The notes beneath the pieces are model-generated. The model was not told the DNA's origin, ran no database searches, and saw only the letters and a program-made list of their open reading frames with translations. Shown here in pieces: positions 18,755-27,582 of a stretch of 64,000 nt of DNA. Both the position numbers and the translations under genes were made by a program. The DNA comes from Pseudoalteromonas sp. T1lg75 (GTDB taxonomy: Bacteria > Pseudomonadota > Gammaproteobacteria > Enterobacterales > Alteromonadaceae): NCBI RefSeq assembly GCF_002964705.1, contig NZ_PQCD01000033.1, forward strand, positions 491,757 through 555,756, read 5' to 3'. Within the stretch, counting starts at the first letter, position 1, and each line of letters starts with the position of its first letter.

Positions 18755-19390
18755 ATGCAATTTAGTAAAGACGATCTCGACGCCATGCCCTCACGCTATA
18801 GAGCGCACTTCGTAAATAGCCTGTCGGGGTACAAAAGTGCAAATCTGGTGGGCACCACAGATGGCCAGGGTAATCATAACCTAGCCATTGTCAGCTCGGT
18901 GGTGCACCTAGGAGCGCATCCCCCCTTGGTCGCCATGATCATGCGCCCGGATGTGGTGGAGCGACATACCCTGAGTAATATAAGGTCTACGGGTTGGTAT
19001 ACCCTTAACCAGGTGAATAGTCACTTTTGGCAGGCGGCCCATCAAACATCGGCCAAGTACGGGGTTGATGAAAGTGAGTTTGATGCGGTGGGTTTGGAGC
19101 CACAATTTATCGGTGAATGTCCCGCTCCTTTTGTCAGCCAAAGTCTGTTGAAATACTCGGTGAAATTGGTTGCCGAGCAGGTCATCGAACAAAACGGTAC
19201 CTTGTTACTGATAGGTGCTATTGAGCAGGGGGAGGTGAGTGATGAAGCCCTGTGTGGTGATGGTCATATCGATCTTAACAGCATAGATACCGTGGCCGTA
19301 ACTGGGTTAGACGGGTACCATGTTGGCAGCCGTCTTGGGCGCCTCAGTTATGCACAACCTCATGTATGGCCAAGCCCTATTGATGACTAG
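18755..19390 (+). CDS. Flavin reductase-like domain protein (DIM6/NTAB family)
   Basis: A 211-residue FMN-binding split-barrel protein. KSANLVGTTDGQGNHNLAIVSSVVHLGAHPPLVAMIMRP is cited here only by its key parts: the N-x-A-x-x-S-x-V flavin pocket and the P-P-L-x-A strand, both typical of flavin reductase-like proteins. It probably binds FMN and uses NAD(P)H. It is the third gene in the DCC-SDR-flavin reductase row, suggesting a small redox operon. The physiological substrate is unknown. Confidence 0.83.
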   Translation: MQFSKDDLDAMPSRYRAHFVNSLSGYKSANLVGTTDGQGNHNLAIVSSVVHLGAHPPLVAMIMRPDVVERHTLSNIRSTGWYTLNQVNSHFWQAAHQTSAKYGVDESEFDAVGLEPQFIGECPAPFVSQSLLKYSVKLVAEQVIEQNGTLLLIGAIEQGEVSDEALCGDGHIDLNSIDTVAVTGLDGYHVGSRLGRLSYAQPHVWPSPIDD

Positions 19391-19471
19391 TGTAAAGGGG
19401 ATTGACAGTGCTCTTGTGTCGGCAGTGTGCTCAGGTACAATGTCGGCAGTTTGAATTAAGAGGTTTCTCCC

Positions 19472-19873
19472 ATGCGTTTAGTATTCACCCTATTTCTTAG
19501 CGCTTTTATCGGTATGGTGTCCGTGCAGGCATCTGCTCAGCAGAGCATAGATCTTGAAGCTGTGATGAAAAAAATGGGTCACAGTTACAAGCAGGCGGTT
19601 AAAGCCGAAGACCAAGGACAAATGCTTATGGCCTTGGATGAGCTTCAGACCTTGGTAGAGCAGGCTAAGCAGGCTCGCTTTAACAAAGAGCCGGAACAGT
19701 CGCTGCAGGGCTTAGACAAGGTACTGGAGCAAATTTCACTGGCGCGCACCCTGGCGAAAAACAATGAGTTGGCCGAAGCCAGTGTGGCCCTCAAAAGCAT
19801 TGACTCACTGCGTAAAGAGTACCACGAACTGCATGAGCCTCCGGGTTTGTGGCAATTATTGTTTGGTCAATAA
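19472..19873 (+). CDS. Cytochrome b562 family protein
   Basis: A 133-residue precursor with a signal peptide ending VQASA and an AGAGG ribosome-binding site. The mature part is a four-helix bundle of about 110 residues. A methionine near its start (EAVMKKMGHSY) and the histidine in RKEYHELHE near its end fit the Met/His haem ligands of cytochrome b562. There is no CxxCH, so haem would be non-covalent. It would act as a periplasmic electron carrier; its partner is unknown. Confidence 0.8.
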   Translation: MRLVFTLFLSAFIGMVSVQASAQQSIDLEAVMKKMGHSYKQAVKAEDQGQMLMALDELQTLVEQAKQARFNKEPEQSLQGLDKVLEQISLARTLAKNNELAEASVALKSIDSLRKEYHELHEPPGLWQLLFGQ

Positions 19874-19899
19874 TATCTAGTTTCCCATTGGTTGCGGTG

Positions 19900-20571
19900 T
19901 TAGTCGCCGCCGCCACAGCCTCCACCGCAGCTTGAGTCACCCCCGAGACTATCGCTCGAGCTCGACGTCGAACCACTGTCACCTGCACATCCCGATGAAC
20001 AACCTATATGGGCGGCACAATAGCCATCACCATACAGGGGCGACTTTTTATTCTTGCAATCTAAGGCGTAGACAAAGCCATCTTTAATTTTAAGCTGGCT
20101 ATCAATAGCGAACAGTAGGGGCAACTGCGTGGGTGCCGCTGCGGGCAGGTTGCTTTTTGCGCAGGCCAGACGCCAAGCGCGCCTGATACCATCCTGGGCC
20201 ACCACCTTGGTTCTCATGGCCTCGCTTGGGGTATGGTGCAAAAAGCGCCCGAGTGCCTTTTTACAAAACTGCTGGTAGTTGCGGGTAAAGAGGATAAATT
20301 CATGCCAGGCCACGTCGACCACTTGCGAGGGCATGGCTACCATTTTATTGTGGGCCTGATTACAGATATAAAAGTAATCTCGTAAACCCTGAAGCACTAA
20401 GTCTAGATCCTGATCAGTTAGGTGAGGGTAGGTGTTTTTCACCTTGGCCGTAATCGCGGGTGCAAACTGGTATTGCTCTATATAGACACGCTGTGCTTGC
20501 TTTTTGCGGCGATGGTATAAATAGACGCTCAGACCTAAAACGATCAGTGCCGTGATGGATGTCATTATCAT
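19900..20571 (-). CDS. GRDP-like membrane-anchored protein with Cys/Gly tail
   Basis: A 223-residue protein with one amino-terminal membrane helix (residues 3-18), a basic stop-transfer RRKKQ, and a cytosolic domain. VVDVAWHEFILFTRNYQQFC and GRFLHHTP match the repeat-like motif of glycine-rich-domain proteins (GRDP, PF07173-like). Its tail is extreme: a Ser/Gly/Cys-rich stretch ending CGGGCGGGD, with several further cysteines. Such tails may bind metal. AGGGA precedes the start. It is convergent with the cytochrome b562 gene. Confidence 0.7.
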   Translation of the reverse strand: MIMTSITALIVLGLSVYLYHRRKKQAQRVYIEQYQFAPAITAKVKNTYPHLTDQDLDLVLQGLRDYFYICNQAHNKMVAMPSQVVDVAWHEFILFTRNYQQFCKKALGRFLHHTPSEAMRTKVVAQDGIRRAWRLACAKSNLPAAAPTQLPLLFAIDSQLKIKDGFVYALDCKNKKSPLYGDGYCAAHIGCSSGCAGDSGSTSSSSDSLGGDSSCGGGCGGGD

Positions 20572-20650
20572 TTGCTGTCCCTGCCCATAGGTAATTCTTT
20601 TTATTATTCAGCTAACTACGGGTTGCCCTTGGAAGCAAGTTGTTTTTTGG

Positions 20651-21733
20651 CTAACAACCTTTTTGTAAACACAGGGCAAGGTTTTGCAAGGTAAAGGGCC
20701 AGGTGTCTTCATGCTCTTTGCTAAAGCGTTTAAAGTTGATATCGCCCAGGGTGCGCTCTTGTATGGCCTTGATAAGGATGTGATATTGCTCAACATCGGG
20801 TTCGAAAATAGCAAGGTTACTATCGGAGATAAAATTACTGCCTTGTCTATGACTGTCGTGCAGCATGATCAGGGCCGCAGCACCTAATAACACATGGCCG
20901 CCAACGGACACATCTAAGTGTTCATCGGTGCCCATCTTATCCCAATTTATACCGCCAACCACAGGGAGCACGGGGGCGTTGACGTTTTTTGCAGCTCTGA
21001 GGGCGCCACCGGCAATGGGGTCGTTGGCTGCCCAGATTATATTAATGTTTTTGATATGACTGAGTACGCGAATGCTTTTACGATAGCCTTCTTTTTCGGA
21101 CCAATTGGCCACCTCGTGATACACCAGGTTTACCTCAGGGTGCTGGCGTAAGAAGAGTTCCAAACCCCGTTGGCGACTGAGCGCCGAGTCGGTACTGCGA
21201 TCGCCATACAAGGCCAGCATGTTCAGTTGCGTATCTTCGCCAAAGCGTGCGGTGGCGCGATCAAACAAGCCGCGCGCCAACTTATAACCCGCCTCGAAAT
21301 GATTGGGAATGATGTAACCGAGCAGCCAATCTGGCTTGGTAGTGAGTATGTGCTCTTCCGGGGCGTTATAGATAAATAAAATCGGCTTGTCTAATTTTGC
21401 ATCCGCTTTAATAAGCTTGGTGATGGCTTTTTTTTCATCGACCACTATTACATAGTCGGCGTCGCTTCTGAGCGCGTCATTAAGTTGCGACTTCATTAAA
21501 ATATGATTGCGATTGGCATAGGTGACCGACAATTGTATATCCAGATCTTCCGCCACCGCTTCCATCGCCAACGTCACGTTACGCCAAAACAGCCCGGTCG
21601 AGTTATCAAACTGGTGACCGGGATTCACAAAGCGCACCTTGAGTGGCTGCGTTTCGGACTCGGCGTAAGTTCTCTCACTGATAAGCAGCAAGACGAAGCT
21701 GAAAAAAACGAATAAAAGGCGGAAAATTGTCAT
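20651..21733 (-). CDS. Periplasmic sugar-binding-like protein (PBP type I)
   Basis: A 360-residue protein with a signal peptide (FRLLFVFFSFVLLL to AES) and the two-domain fold of type I periplasmic binding proteins (RbsB/LuxP class): KVRFVNPGH, ADYVIVVDEKKAI, WLLGYIIPNHFEAGY and IIWAANDPIAGGALRA are its typical strands. ATG 21733 is preferred over GTG 21736. No ABC permease or ATPase lies nearby, so it may feed a sensor rather than a transporter, like LuxP or the receptors of chemotaxis and GGDEF proteins. The ligand is unknown. Confidence 0.78.
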   Translation of the reverse strand: MTIFRLLFVFFSFVLLLISERTYAESETQPLKVRFVNPGHQFDNSTGLFWRNVTLAMEAVAEDLDIQLSVTYANRNHILMKSQLNDALRSDADYVIVVDEKKAITKLIKADAKLDKPILFIYNAPEEHILTTKPDWLLGYIIPNHFEAGYKLARGLFDRATARFGEDTQLNMLALYGDRSTDSALSRQRGLELFLRQHPEVNLVYHEVANWSEKEGYRKSIRVLSHIKNINIIWAANDPIAGGALRAAKNVNAPVLPVVGGINWDKMGTDEHLDVSVGGHVLLGAAALIMLHDSHRQGSNFISDSNLAIFEPDVEQYHILIKAIQERTLGDINFKRFSKEHEDTWPFTLQNLALCLQKGC

Positions 21734-21817
21734 CACCTCAACACATAATTAATGTAGGCCTAGTGTATGTGGCGCTCGCGCATCAGTAAAGGAAGGACAG
21801 CTAATTTCCGTTTTAGT

Positions 21818-22471
21818 TTAGCGCTTTAACGATAAATCATACTTTAGCACCAAGGCATCCAGGTATTTGGCACGCAGCGAATGTTGGTATTCATGGCCGG
21901 GCGGTTCGATAACCGCCTTAGAAAACTGCTTCATCAAGGGGTGCAGTTGCTGTCTTTGTTCGGCACTTAGAGTGGTGATCGTCATCCCTTCGGTCAGCGT
22001 GTCTATACTGTAGCGCAGCGCATCCATCTGGATAATTTCCTCAATCTGCCCCTGGCGGGTTTGGGTTCCGAACTGGCCGCTTAAAAATTGCTGCCACAGA
22101 TGGGTCAGTCGTTCACCGATATCATCCAGGTAGTCGTCAACCAGGTAAAGTCCTTCGCTTTGCAAATAATTCAGGGCCTGCATCGCGCGCTGGGCAAAAA
22201 GATTAAAGGCAACACTGGCCGAGTCAATATTTGCCTTACTTATTTGTCGTCCCCAATCCTGCATGGCGATAGGATAGTATTGCCAAAATACCTGACAGTC
22301 ATAGATCCCCTGCACCGAGTGACACTGAATACTGTTTTCCAGGCTATAACTGGCATGTGGAAAAATGCACAGGTGTTGCCAGTGCTCCAATTGTTCACGG
22401 TCGATGCCCAGGTGTTGGCAAAGCTGATCTTCCCGGTAGAAAAACTGTTCCAAATAATCCAAAAGATGCAT
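21818..22471 (-). CDS. DUF6058-like protein
   Basis: A 217-residue soluble protein. Its amino terminus (HLLDYLEQFFYREDQLCQHLGI) reads like a short helix-turn-helix or MerR-like entry segment seen in DUF6058 proteins, which are annotated as natural-product-associated in Pseudoalteromonas-like genomes. The rest is predicted helical with conserved W and Q positions (FWQYYPIAMQDWG). It has no clear operon partner. The family call rests on memory of the pattern. Confidence 0.55.
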   Translation of the reverse strand: MHLLDYLEQFFYREDQLCQHLGIDREQLEHWQHLCIFPHASYSLENSIQCHSVQGIYDCQVFWQYYPIAMQDWGRQISKANIDSASVAFNLFAQRAMQALNYLQSEGLYLVDDYLDDIGERLTHLWQQFLSGQFGTQTRQGQIEEIIQMDALRYSIDTLTEGMTITTLSAEQRQQLHPLMKQFSKAVIEPPGHEYQHSLRAKYLDALVLKYDLSLKR

Positions 22472-22638
22472 AGATAAATTGGTGACTGTATATTTATACA
22501 GTTATCTTGATTCAAAGCTGATTAAGTTGCAAGCCCTAAAATGGAGAAAATTTATCAGGCAATTGGGTCGACCCCCTCGGCATAGGCGTTTGAATATGAT
22601 TAAATTAGTAAAAATAGCTAGTAAGAGAAGCCAATAGT

Positions 22639-23556
22639 ATGGGAACTATGGAGCAATTAAGACAAGCACGGGTGATCACGGCGATAAAAACCCCGTACAA
22701 CGACGATGGCGAAATTTGCCTAAAGACCTTTGATGCTTTGGTGGAGCGCCAGATTGCCGCAGGTGTTGATGGTATAGTCGTCGGTGGTACCACGGGTGAA
22801 GGGCAACTGATGAATTGGGAAGAGCATTTAATGCTGATTGCCCATAGCGTCGCCGCCTTTGCCGAGCGCATCTTGATCATCGGCAACACCGGCAGTAATA
22901 ATACTCGAGAAGCCATCAAAGCCACCAAGTACGGCTTTGCTACCGGCATGCACGCATCGTTGCAGATCAATCCCTACTATGGCCGCACCTCCGAGCTGGG
23001 GCTAGAGGCGCATTTTAAAGGCGTACTGGATATTGGACCGGCGTTTATCTATAACGTCCCAGGACGTACAGGCCAGGACTTAACTCCTGAATTTATCGGC
23101 TCATTGGCCCAGCACGACAACTTTATCGGTATGAAGGAGTGTCAGGGTAACGAGCGTATTGCCGCTTATGAGCGCCAAGGCATCGCCTGTTGGTCCGGTA
23201 ATGACGATGAAGCCCATGACGCGGTGCATCAGCACGGCGCCCATGGTGTGATCTCGGTGGCCACTAACCTGATCCCCGAGCTGTTTTGTGAGCTGCTTAA
23301 ATCACCCCAGCCGGAACTCAATGCCGAGCTAACGCCGCTGATGAATTGGCTGTTCTGCGAACCTAATCCTATTGCCATTAACACCGCCCTGGCGATGACC
23401 GGTGCGGTGAAACCGGTACTGCGTTTGCCTTATGTGCCATTAACACAAAAACAACAAGAGCAGGGTGTTGAACTCATGTCCAAGTTGGACAAAAAACACC
23501 TAGTTGGCGAGCAAACAGCGGCTATCATCGCTGAAAATGCGTTTAAATTGTACTAA
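22639..23556 (+). CDS. dapA: 4-hydroxy-tetrahydrodipicolinate synthase
   Basis: Condenses pyruvate with aspartate semialdehyde, the first committed step to diaminopimelate and lysine. The 305-residue TIM barrel shows all key residues: GGTTGEG with T51/T52, Y138 in YNVPGRT, R143, and the Schiff-base lysine K166 in GMKECQG. The sequence is of the branch with NPYYGRTS rather than the E. coli-type pattern, so a second dapA elsewhere is possible. A strong terminator follows. It is not obviously linked to the aryl polyene operon that begins after it. Confidence 0.93.
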   Translation: MGTMEQLRQARVITAIKTPYNDDGEICLKTFDALVERQIAAGVDGIVVGGTTGEGQLMNWEEHLMLIAHSVAAFAERILIIGNTGSNNTREAIKATKYGFATGMHASLQINPYYGRTSELGLEAHFKGVLDIGPAFIYNVPGRTGQDLTPEFIGSLAQHDNFIGMKECQGNERIAAYERQGIACWSGNDDEAHDAVHQHGAHGVISVATNLIPELFCELLKSPQPELNAELTPLMNWLFCEPNPIAINTALAMTGAVKPVLRLPYVPLTQKQQEQGVELMSKLDKKHLVGEQTAAIIAENAFKLY

Positions 23557-23587
23557 TTGTAGGCTCGTTAACATTTAGTGACTTAAC

Positions 23588-23613
23588 AGCCGGTTAATTG
23601 TACCGGCTTTTTT
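23588..23613 (+). terminator. Intrinsic terminator of dapA
   Basis: AGCCGGT (23588-23594) pairs with ACCGGCT (23602-23608), followed by a T-run. It separates dapA from the aryl polyene operon. Confidence 0.88.
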
Positions 23614-23622
23614 GCTATTTTT

Positions 23623-23652
23623 TTTACAATCCATTACTATTTGCGCCTTATA
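23623..23652 (+). promoter_or_regulatory. Possible promoter of the aryl polyene operon
   Basis: TTTACA at 23623-23628 and CTTATA at 23647-23652 are 18 bases apart, a weak sigma-70 pair. The gap between the dapA terminator and the first aryl polyene gene is only about 58 bases, so the operon promoter must lie here or inside dapA. Confidence 0.3.
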
Positions 23653-23671
23653 GATAAACGGACTTTTGGTG

Positions 23672-24382
23672 ATGAAGTGTGCTGTCGAAAAGTTGGCCGT
23701 GTATGTGGCACAGCCAGCCTCAACAGAAAATATTGAGCTTAACGAAATCTTAGATGCGTTAGCGTCAGAGTTTATTGCGCTTGATGTCAGTTGGGTCAAG
23801 CCGATTCAGCGCCGCCGTTTAAGTCATTTTGCCAAGATGATCCTCAGTTGTGCCCACCAGGTAAATCCCGAGGCGCAGCCGATGCCGATCATTTTCTCCT
23901 CCCGCCATGGCGATTTGCATAAAACGTCGGACTTGTTGGCCCAATTACAAGCGCGAGAACCCTTATCACCCACTCAGTTTGGCTTATCCGTTCACAATGC
24001 CGTAGCCGGACTGCTATCAATTCTGACCAATAACAAGGCACCCATTGTCGCCCTGGCCGGCGGTAGTGACAGCATTAACAGCGCCCTGTGCGAGGCCTAT
24101 ATGCAGTTGCAAGACCCGGAGGTAGAGCGGGTGATGGTGATCCATGCCGACCGCGCTTTGCCCGAGCTGTATCAGGAGTTTGCCGATGAGCCACAATTGG
24201 ACCACTGCGTAGCACTGGTAATGAGCAAGGTCCCCGAGGCCATCAAGGGAGGCACTAGCTTTCGCCTTGAGCAAAGTAATGATGCAGCGAAATTGACCCA
24301 GCTGCCGGCACTGCATTTGGCCCAGGCTTTGCTTCAGCAACACAGCACCGAGCTTTGTGGATGGCGATTGCACTATGATTAG
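23672..24382 (+). CDS. apeC: Beta-ketoacyl synthase chain-length factor (ApeC-like)
   Basis: A 236-residue short ketosynthase-like protein of the PF13723 type. It keeps the fold signature (FSSRHGDLHKTSDLL, QFGLSVHNAVAGLLSI) but has no active-site cysteine at the expected place. This is the pattern of the chain-length factor that pairs with the catalytic ketosynthase in aryl polyene type II synthases. ATG 23672 is preceded by in-frame TTG and GTG; the true start is uncertain by two codons. It is the first gene of the operon and its end overlaps the acyltransferase start. Confidence 0.87.
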   Translation: MKCAVEKLAVYVAQPASTENIELNEILDALASEFIALDVSWVKPIQRRRLSHFAKMILSCAHQVNPEAQPMPIIFSSRHGDLHKTSDLLAQLQAREPLSPTQFGLSVHNAVAGLLSILTNNKAPIVALAGGSDSINSALCEAYMQLQDPEVERVMVIHADRALPELYQEFADEPQLDHCVALVMSKVPEAIKGGTSFRLEQSNDAAKLTQLPALHLAQALLQQHSTELCGWRLHYD

Positions 24383-25160
24383 CAAGCTGAACTACTGTTG
24401 GCGGGTACTTGGCACCGGTTTTTGTTTTGCCCTCTTTGGTCTCGGTGGTATGATCTTAAGCCTGACTATACTGCCTTTGCAGCGGTTGATATACCGTCAA
24501 ACCGAGGTGCGTCAGCGTAAGGCACGAAAACTGGTGCACTACACCTTTCGTTTTTTTGTTGCCGTGATGGATACCTTAGGGGTGATAGGTTTTCATGTAC
24601 ATAACCGCGATGCCTTCAAAAATTTGCGTGGGCAACTGATCCTCGCCAATCATCCAAGCTTAATTGATGTGGTGGTGCTGATTGCCGCTGTGCCCAGAGC
24701 AGACTGTGTGGTTAAGGCACATTTGTTTAAAAACCCTTTTATGCGCGGCGTGATCCAGAGCACGGGTTATATCAGCAATGACGATCCAGAGGGCCTGTTG
24801 GTAGATTGTTGTCGCTCTTTGGCTGCCGGTAACAATTTGATTATTTTTCCCGAGGGGACCCGCTCGGATCGGGGCTCACTGCAAAAGTTTAAACGCGGGG
24901 CTGCCAATATCGCCCTGCGCTGTGGTCTGCCAGCGGCCTCGGTGATCACCTCGGTGCTGATCACCATGAAGCCCAGTACCCTGACCAAGGGCACGCCCTG
25001 GTATAGGGTGGCACCAAAGAAAGCGCATTTTTCAATGCATATTGCCGCTGAGCAACCGCAGCCCTGGCAGGGCCATGACCATGAACCCATGAGCATGCAA
25101 TCGCGGGGCTTGACCAAACACTTAGAAACTTATTTTCATAATCAAGTAGCGAATTTATGA
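24375..25160 (+). CDS. Lysophospholipid acyltransferase-like protein (PlsC fold)
   Basis: A 261-residue membrane acyltransferase. One membrane helix lies near the start (FCFALFGLGGMILSLTILPL). The catalytic HxxxxD motif is NHPSLID, and the second block is FPEGTRSD. In aryl polyene clusters this enzyme (ApeD-like) is thought to help attach the polyene to a lipid. ATG 24375 overlaps the end of the previous gene, and its stop overlaps the first ACP gene as ATGA. Confidence 0.88.
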   Translation: MISKLNYCWRVLGTGFCFALFGLGGMILSLTILPLQRLIYRQTEVRQRKARKLVHYTFRFFVAVMDTLGVIGFHVHNRDAFKNLRGQLILANHPSLIDVVVLIAAVPRADCVVKAHLFKNPFMRGVIQSTGYISNDDPEGLLVDCCRSLAAGNNLIIFPEGTRSDRGSLQKFKRGAANIALRCGLPAASVITSVLITMKPSTLTKGTPWYRVAPKKAHFSMHIAAEQPQPWQGHDHEPMSMQSRGLTKHLETYFHNQVANL

Positions 25161-25420
25161 GTGATTTAAAACTAGAACTAAAACAACTGATTATTACCAG
25201 CTTGGATCTGGAAGACATCGAAGTAGCAGACATAGACGACAGTGAGCCCTTGTTCATTGACGGCTTAGGCCTAGATAGTATCGATGCGCTGGAATTGGGT
25301 CTGGCCATTAAAAAGGCATTCGATGTAAAAATCGATGCCAACTCAGAACAAACGAAAGCCCATTTTGCATCTATCAATGCATTGGCTGAGTTTATTGAAC
25401 AATCGCGCAACAACGCTTAA
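25157..25420 (+). CDS. apeE: Acyl carrier protein 1 (ApeE-like)
   Basis: An 87-residue acidic carrier protein. Serine 41 in GLDSIDALEL is the phosphopantetheine attachment site. The start overlaps the acyltransferase stop (ATGA). Two different ACP genes in a row are the mark of aryl polyene clusters. No phosphopantetheinyl transferase gene is present in the cluster, so a housekeeping enzyme must activate it. Confidence 0.94.
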   Translation: MSDLKLELKQLIITSLDLEDIEVADIDDSEPLFIDGLGLDSIDALELGLAIKKAFDVKIDANSEQTKAHFASINALAEFIEQSRNNA

Positions 25421-25434
25421 TAGTGGAATAGAAG

Positions 25435-25680
25435 ATGAAAACTGCTGCTGAAATTTATGACGTATTACGTGGCATTTTAGAGAACGACTTTGAAATTGAC
25501 GCCGACGATATCAGTATGGATGCCAACCTATACGAAGAGCTGGATTTAGACAGTATCGACGCCGTTGATTTGGTTGTGAAACTAAGAGAAATCACCGGTA
25601 AGAAAATCGAGCCTGAGGCCTTTAAACAGGTGCGTACCGTATCCGACGTAGTAAAAGAAGTAGAACAACTCGTTAATTAA
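25435..25680 (+). CDS. apeF: Acyl carrier protein 2 (ApeF-like)
   Basis: An 81-residue acidic carrier protein with serine 40 in DLDSIDAVDL as the pantetheine site. It lies 14 bases after the first ACP gene and its stop overlaps the next start. It differs clearly from the first ACP, which fits separate roles in starter loading and chain extension; that division is inference. Confidence 0.94.
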   Translation: MKTAAEIYDVLRGILENDFEIDADDISMDANLYEELDLDSIDAVDLVVKLREITGKKIEPEAFKQVRTVSDVVKEVEQLVN

Positions 25681-26252
25681 TGATGCTTAAAGGCATAGTG
25701 AATGCGCTGATCTCCCTGTGCCTCTTGGCCTATCCGGTATTGGTATACCTGGGGTTAAGCCAGGGGTATGAGCAACAGGTGGCCTGGCTATTGGCCCTGT
25801 TGTTAGGAGGGCGAGCGCTGCTGGCGCTGCGCCACAAGGCAATCGGCAACTGGTTATTACCTATCTCTGCCGTCGGCTTACTGCTGGTGTTGATGGCGCT
25901 GATGCGTGGCTCATCCCTGTGGTTGCAACTCTACCCGGTGATGGTAAACCTGATCATGGCCACCACCTTTGCCCTGAGTTTGCTGCAAAAGCAGAGCATG
26001 GTGGAGCGTTTTGCCCGTTTGCAAGAGCCGCAACTCAGTGCGCAAGGCGTCCGTTATACCCGCAAGGTCACCATGATCTGGTGCGCCTTTTTTGTGCTCA
26101 ACGGGCTCGCCGCGTCTTACACGGTTTGGCTTGGTGATGTGGCTTTGTGGACCTGGTATAACGGATTTATCGCCTATGTGCTTATCGGTATCTTGGCCGC
26201 CAGCGAGTGGACATATCGCCTGTGGTTAAAAAGGCAGGGCAAGCTTGTATAA
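25680..26252 (+). CDS. Cluster-associated membrane protein (COG4648 type, ApeG-like)
   Basis: A 190-residue integral membrane protein with about six hydrophobic segments (for example GIVNALISLCLLAYPVLVYLG and LLPISAVGLLLVLMALM, cited by key parts). The start codon overlaps the previous stop (TAATG). This family accompanies aryl polyene clusters; its role is not established. Confidence 0.82.
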   Translation: MMLKGIVNALISLCLLAYPVLVYLGLSQGYEQQVAWLLALLLGGRALLALRHKAIGNWLLPISAVGLLLVLMALMRGSSLWLQLYPVMVNLIMATTFALSLLQKQSMVERFARLQEPQLSAQGVRYTRKVTMIWCAFFVLNGLAASYTVWLGDVALWTWYNGFIAYVLIGILAASEWTYRLWLKRQGKLV

Positions 26253-27582
26253 ATTAAAACATCTCCTCGGCGAACACATGGCTAGCCGTGACGGCTGTGC
26301 TTTTAGCAGCGCGCAATTTCTTGCTTTAGTCGAGGGTTTTTATCGCCGTTATTCGTCCCTTGAAGCCGGCTCCTCGGTGTTGCTGTATCACAGCGATAGC
26401 ATAGAGTTTGCAGCGCGTTTGTTGGCGTTGGCGCAATTGCCGCTGGATATTGTTTTACCTCCTAACGCTCAGCCACAAACCTTGTGTGATTTGCAAAAGA
26501 TCACCAGTTTCTATGCCGGTGAGTTGGAGGCGGATAGCCCGCCTGGCTTTAGCTGTGTGGACGCCTTTGATCCAGATCTCTCATTGGCCGGCGATTTACA
26601 CTGGCCCGGCAGCGCTCAGGGCGCCGGCAGGCTGGTGTTTTTCACCTCGGGTTCCAGCGGCCCCGCCAAGGCCATTTATAAACGCTGGGATGCCATTAAC
26701 CTTGAGCTGCAGACCCTAGAGCAGACTTTTAACGGTACCGAGCAGCAGTCGCTGTCATTTATTGCCATGGTCTCGCACCAGCATATTTATGGGCTGTTAT
26801 TTAAACTGCTGTGGCCGCTGCGTTATGGGCACTTTTTTGAAGCCAGCAGTTACCAATACCCGGAGCATTTGGCCAAACGACTTGGTGCTCATCAGCGTTG
26901 GCTGGTGGTGGCCTCGCCGGCACAGTTATCCCGGCTTGTGGATGATAATGTTCTGGTGCCGAAGCGTGCTCAGATAACCTGCCTTTTTTCCTCCGGCGGA
27001 CCCTTGGCGGACTCAGACGCCATTATCCTGGCCGAGCAGCTCCACCAGGGGATCGTGCAAGTTTACGGCAGCACCGAAACCGGCGGCATAGGCTATCGCA
27101 GGGTGCTTTCAACGGCAGCAACGCCCTGGCAGCCTTTTAACTCGGTAAGCCTAAGTGAAGAGCAGGGCCGCTTGGTGCTACAGTCTCCCTTGATTGACGA
27201 ACCAACCCGGCTGTTGGATGACAAGGGGCAGGTATTGAGTGACGGACAGTTCTTATTACTTGGGCGCGCCGACAGAACCGTGAAGGTAGCGGAAAAGCGA
27301 GTCGATCTGGTTGGTATGGAAGCGCGCTTACGCCAGCATCCCCTAGTGCGCGCCTGTGCGCTGCTGCAACTGCCAACGGGGCGTTTAGGTGCCCTGGTGG
27401 CGCTCAGCACTGACGCCAAGGAGCAAGTGCCCTCGAAGGAAGTCACGGTGCAGTTAAAGGCCTGGCTGGGGCAGGAGTTTAAAGCCGTGTGTGTGCCTCG
27501 TAAATGGCGTTATTTTGAGCAGCTGCCGTACAACAGTCAGGGCAAGCTGATTTATTCGCAATTGGAGCAATATTTTGTCTGA
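26245..27582 (+). CDS. apeH: Aryl-activating AMP-ligase (ApeH-like)
   Basis: A 445-residue ANL-superfamily enzyme that would adenylate an aromatic acid and load it on a carrier protein to start the polyene. The P-loop is TSGSSGPAK (134-142). The YGSTETGG motif lies at 274-281, and GRADRTVKVAEKRVDL holds the hinge aspartate and the late motifs. It starts with TTG at 26245, seven bases after AGGG and inside the end of the previous gene, a start confirmed by overlap spacing. The aromatic substrate is not readable by eye. Confidence 0.9.
   Translation: MYKLKHLLGEHMASRDGCAFSSAQFLALVEGFYRRYSSLEAGSSVLLYHSDSIEFAARLLALAQLPLDIVLPPNAQPQTLCDLQKITSFYAGELEADSPPGFSCVDAFDPDLSLAGDLHWPGSAQGAGRLVFFTSGSSGPAKAIYKRWDAINLELQTLEQTFNGTEQQSLSFIAMVSHQHIYGLLFKLLWPLRYGHFFEASSYQYPEHLAKRLGAHQRWLVVASPAQLSRLVDDNVLVPKRAQITCLFSSGGPLADSDAIILAEQLHQGIVQVYGSTETGGIGYRRVLSTAATPWQPFNSVSLSEEQGRLVLQSPLIDEPTRLLDDKGQVLSDGQFLLLGRADRTVKVAEKRVDLVGMEARLRQHPLVRACALLQLPTGRLGALVALSTDAKEQVPSKEVTVQLKAWLGQEFKAVCVPRKWRYFEQLPYNSQGKLIYSQLEQYFV

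Noticed and set aside
22472-22638. Possible lysine riboswitch before dapA
   Set aside because: The leader is short and shows none of the conserved lysine riboswitch blocks.
23672-24382. Chain-length factor as a broken ketosynthase
   Set aside because: Its short length and missing cysteine are normal for this family in aryl polyene clusters.
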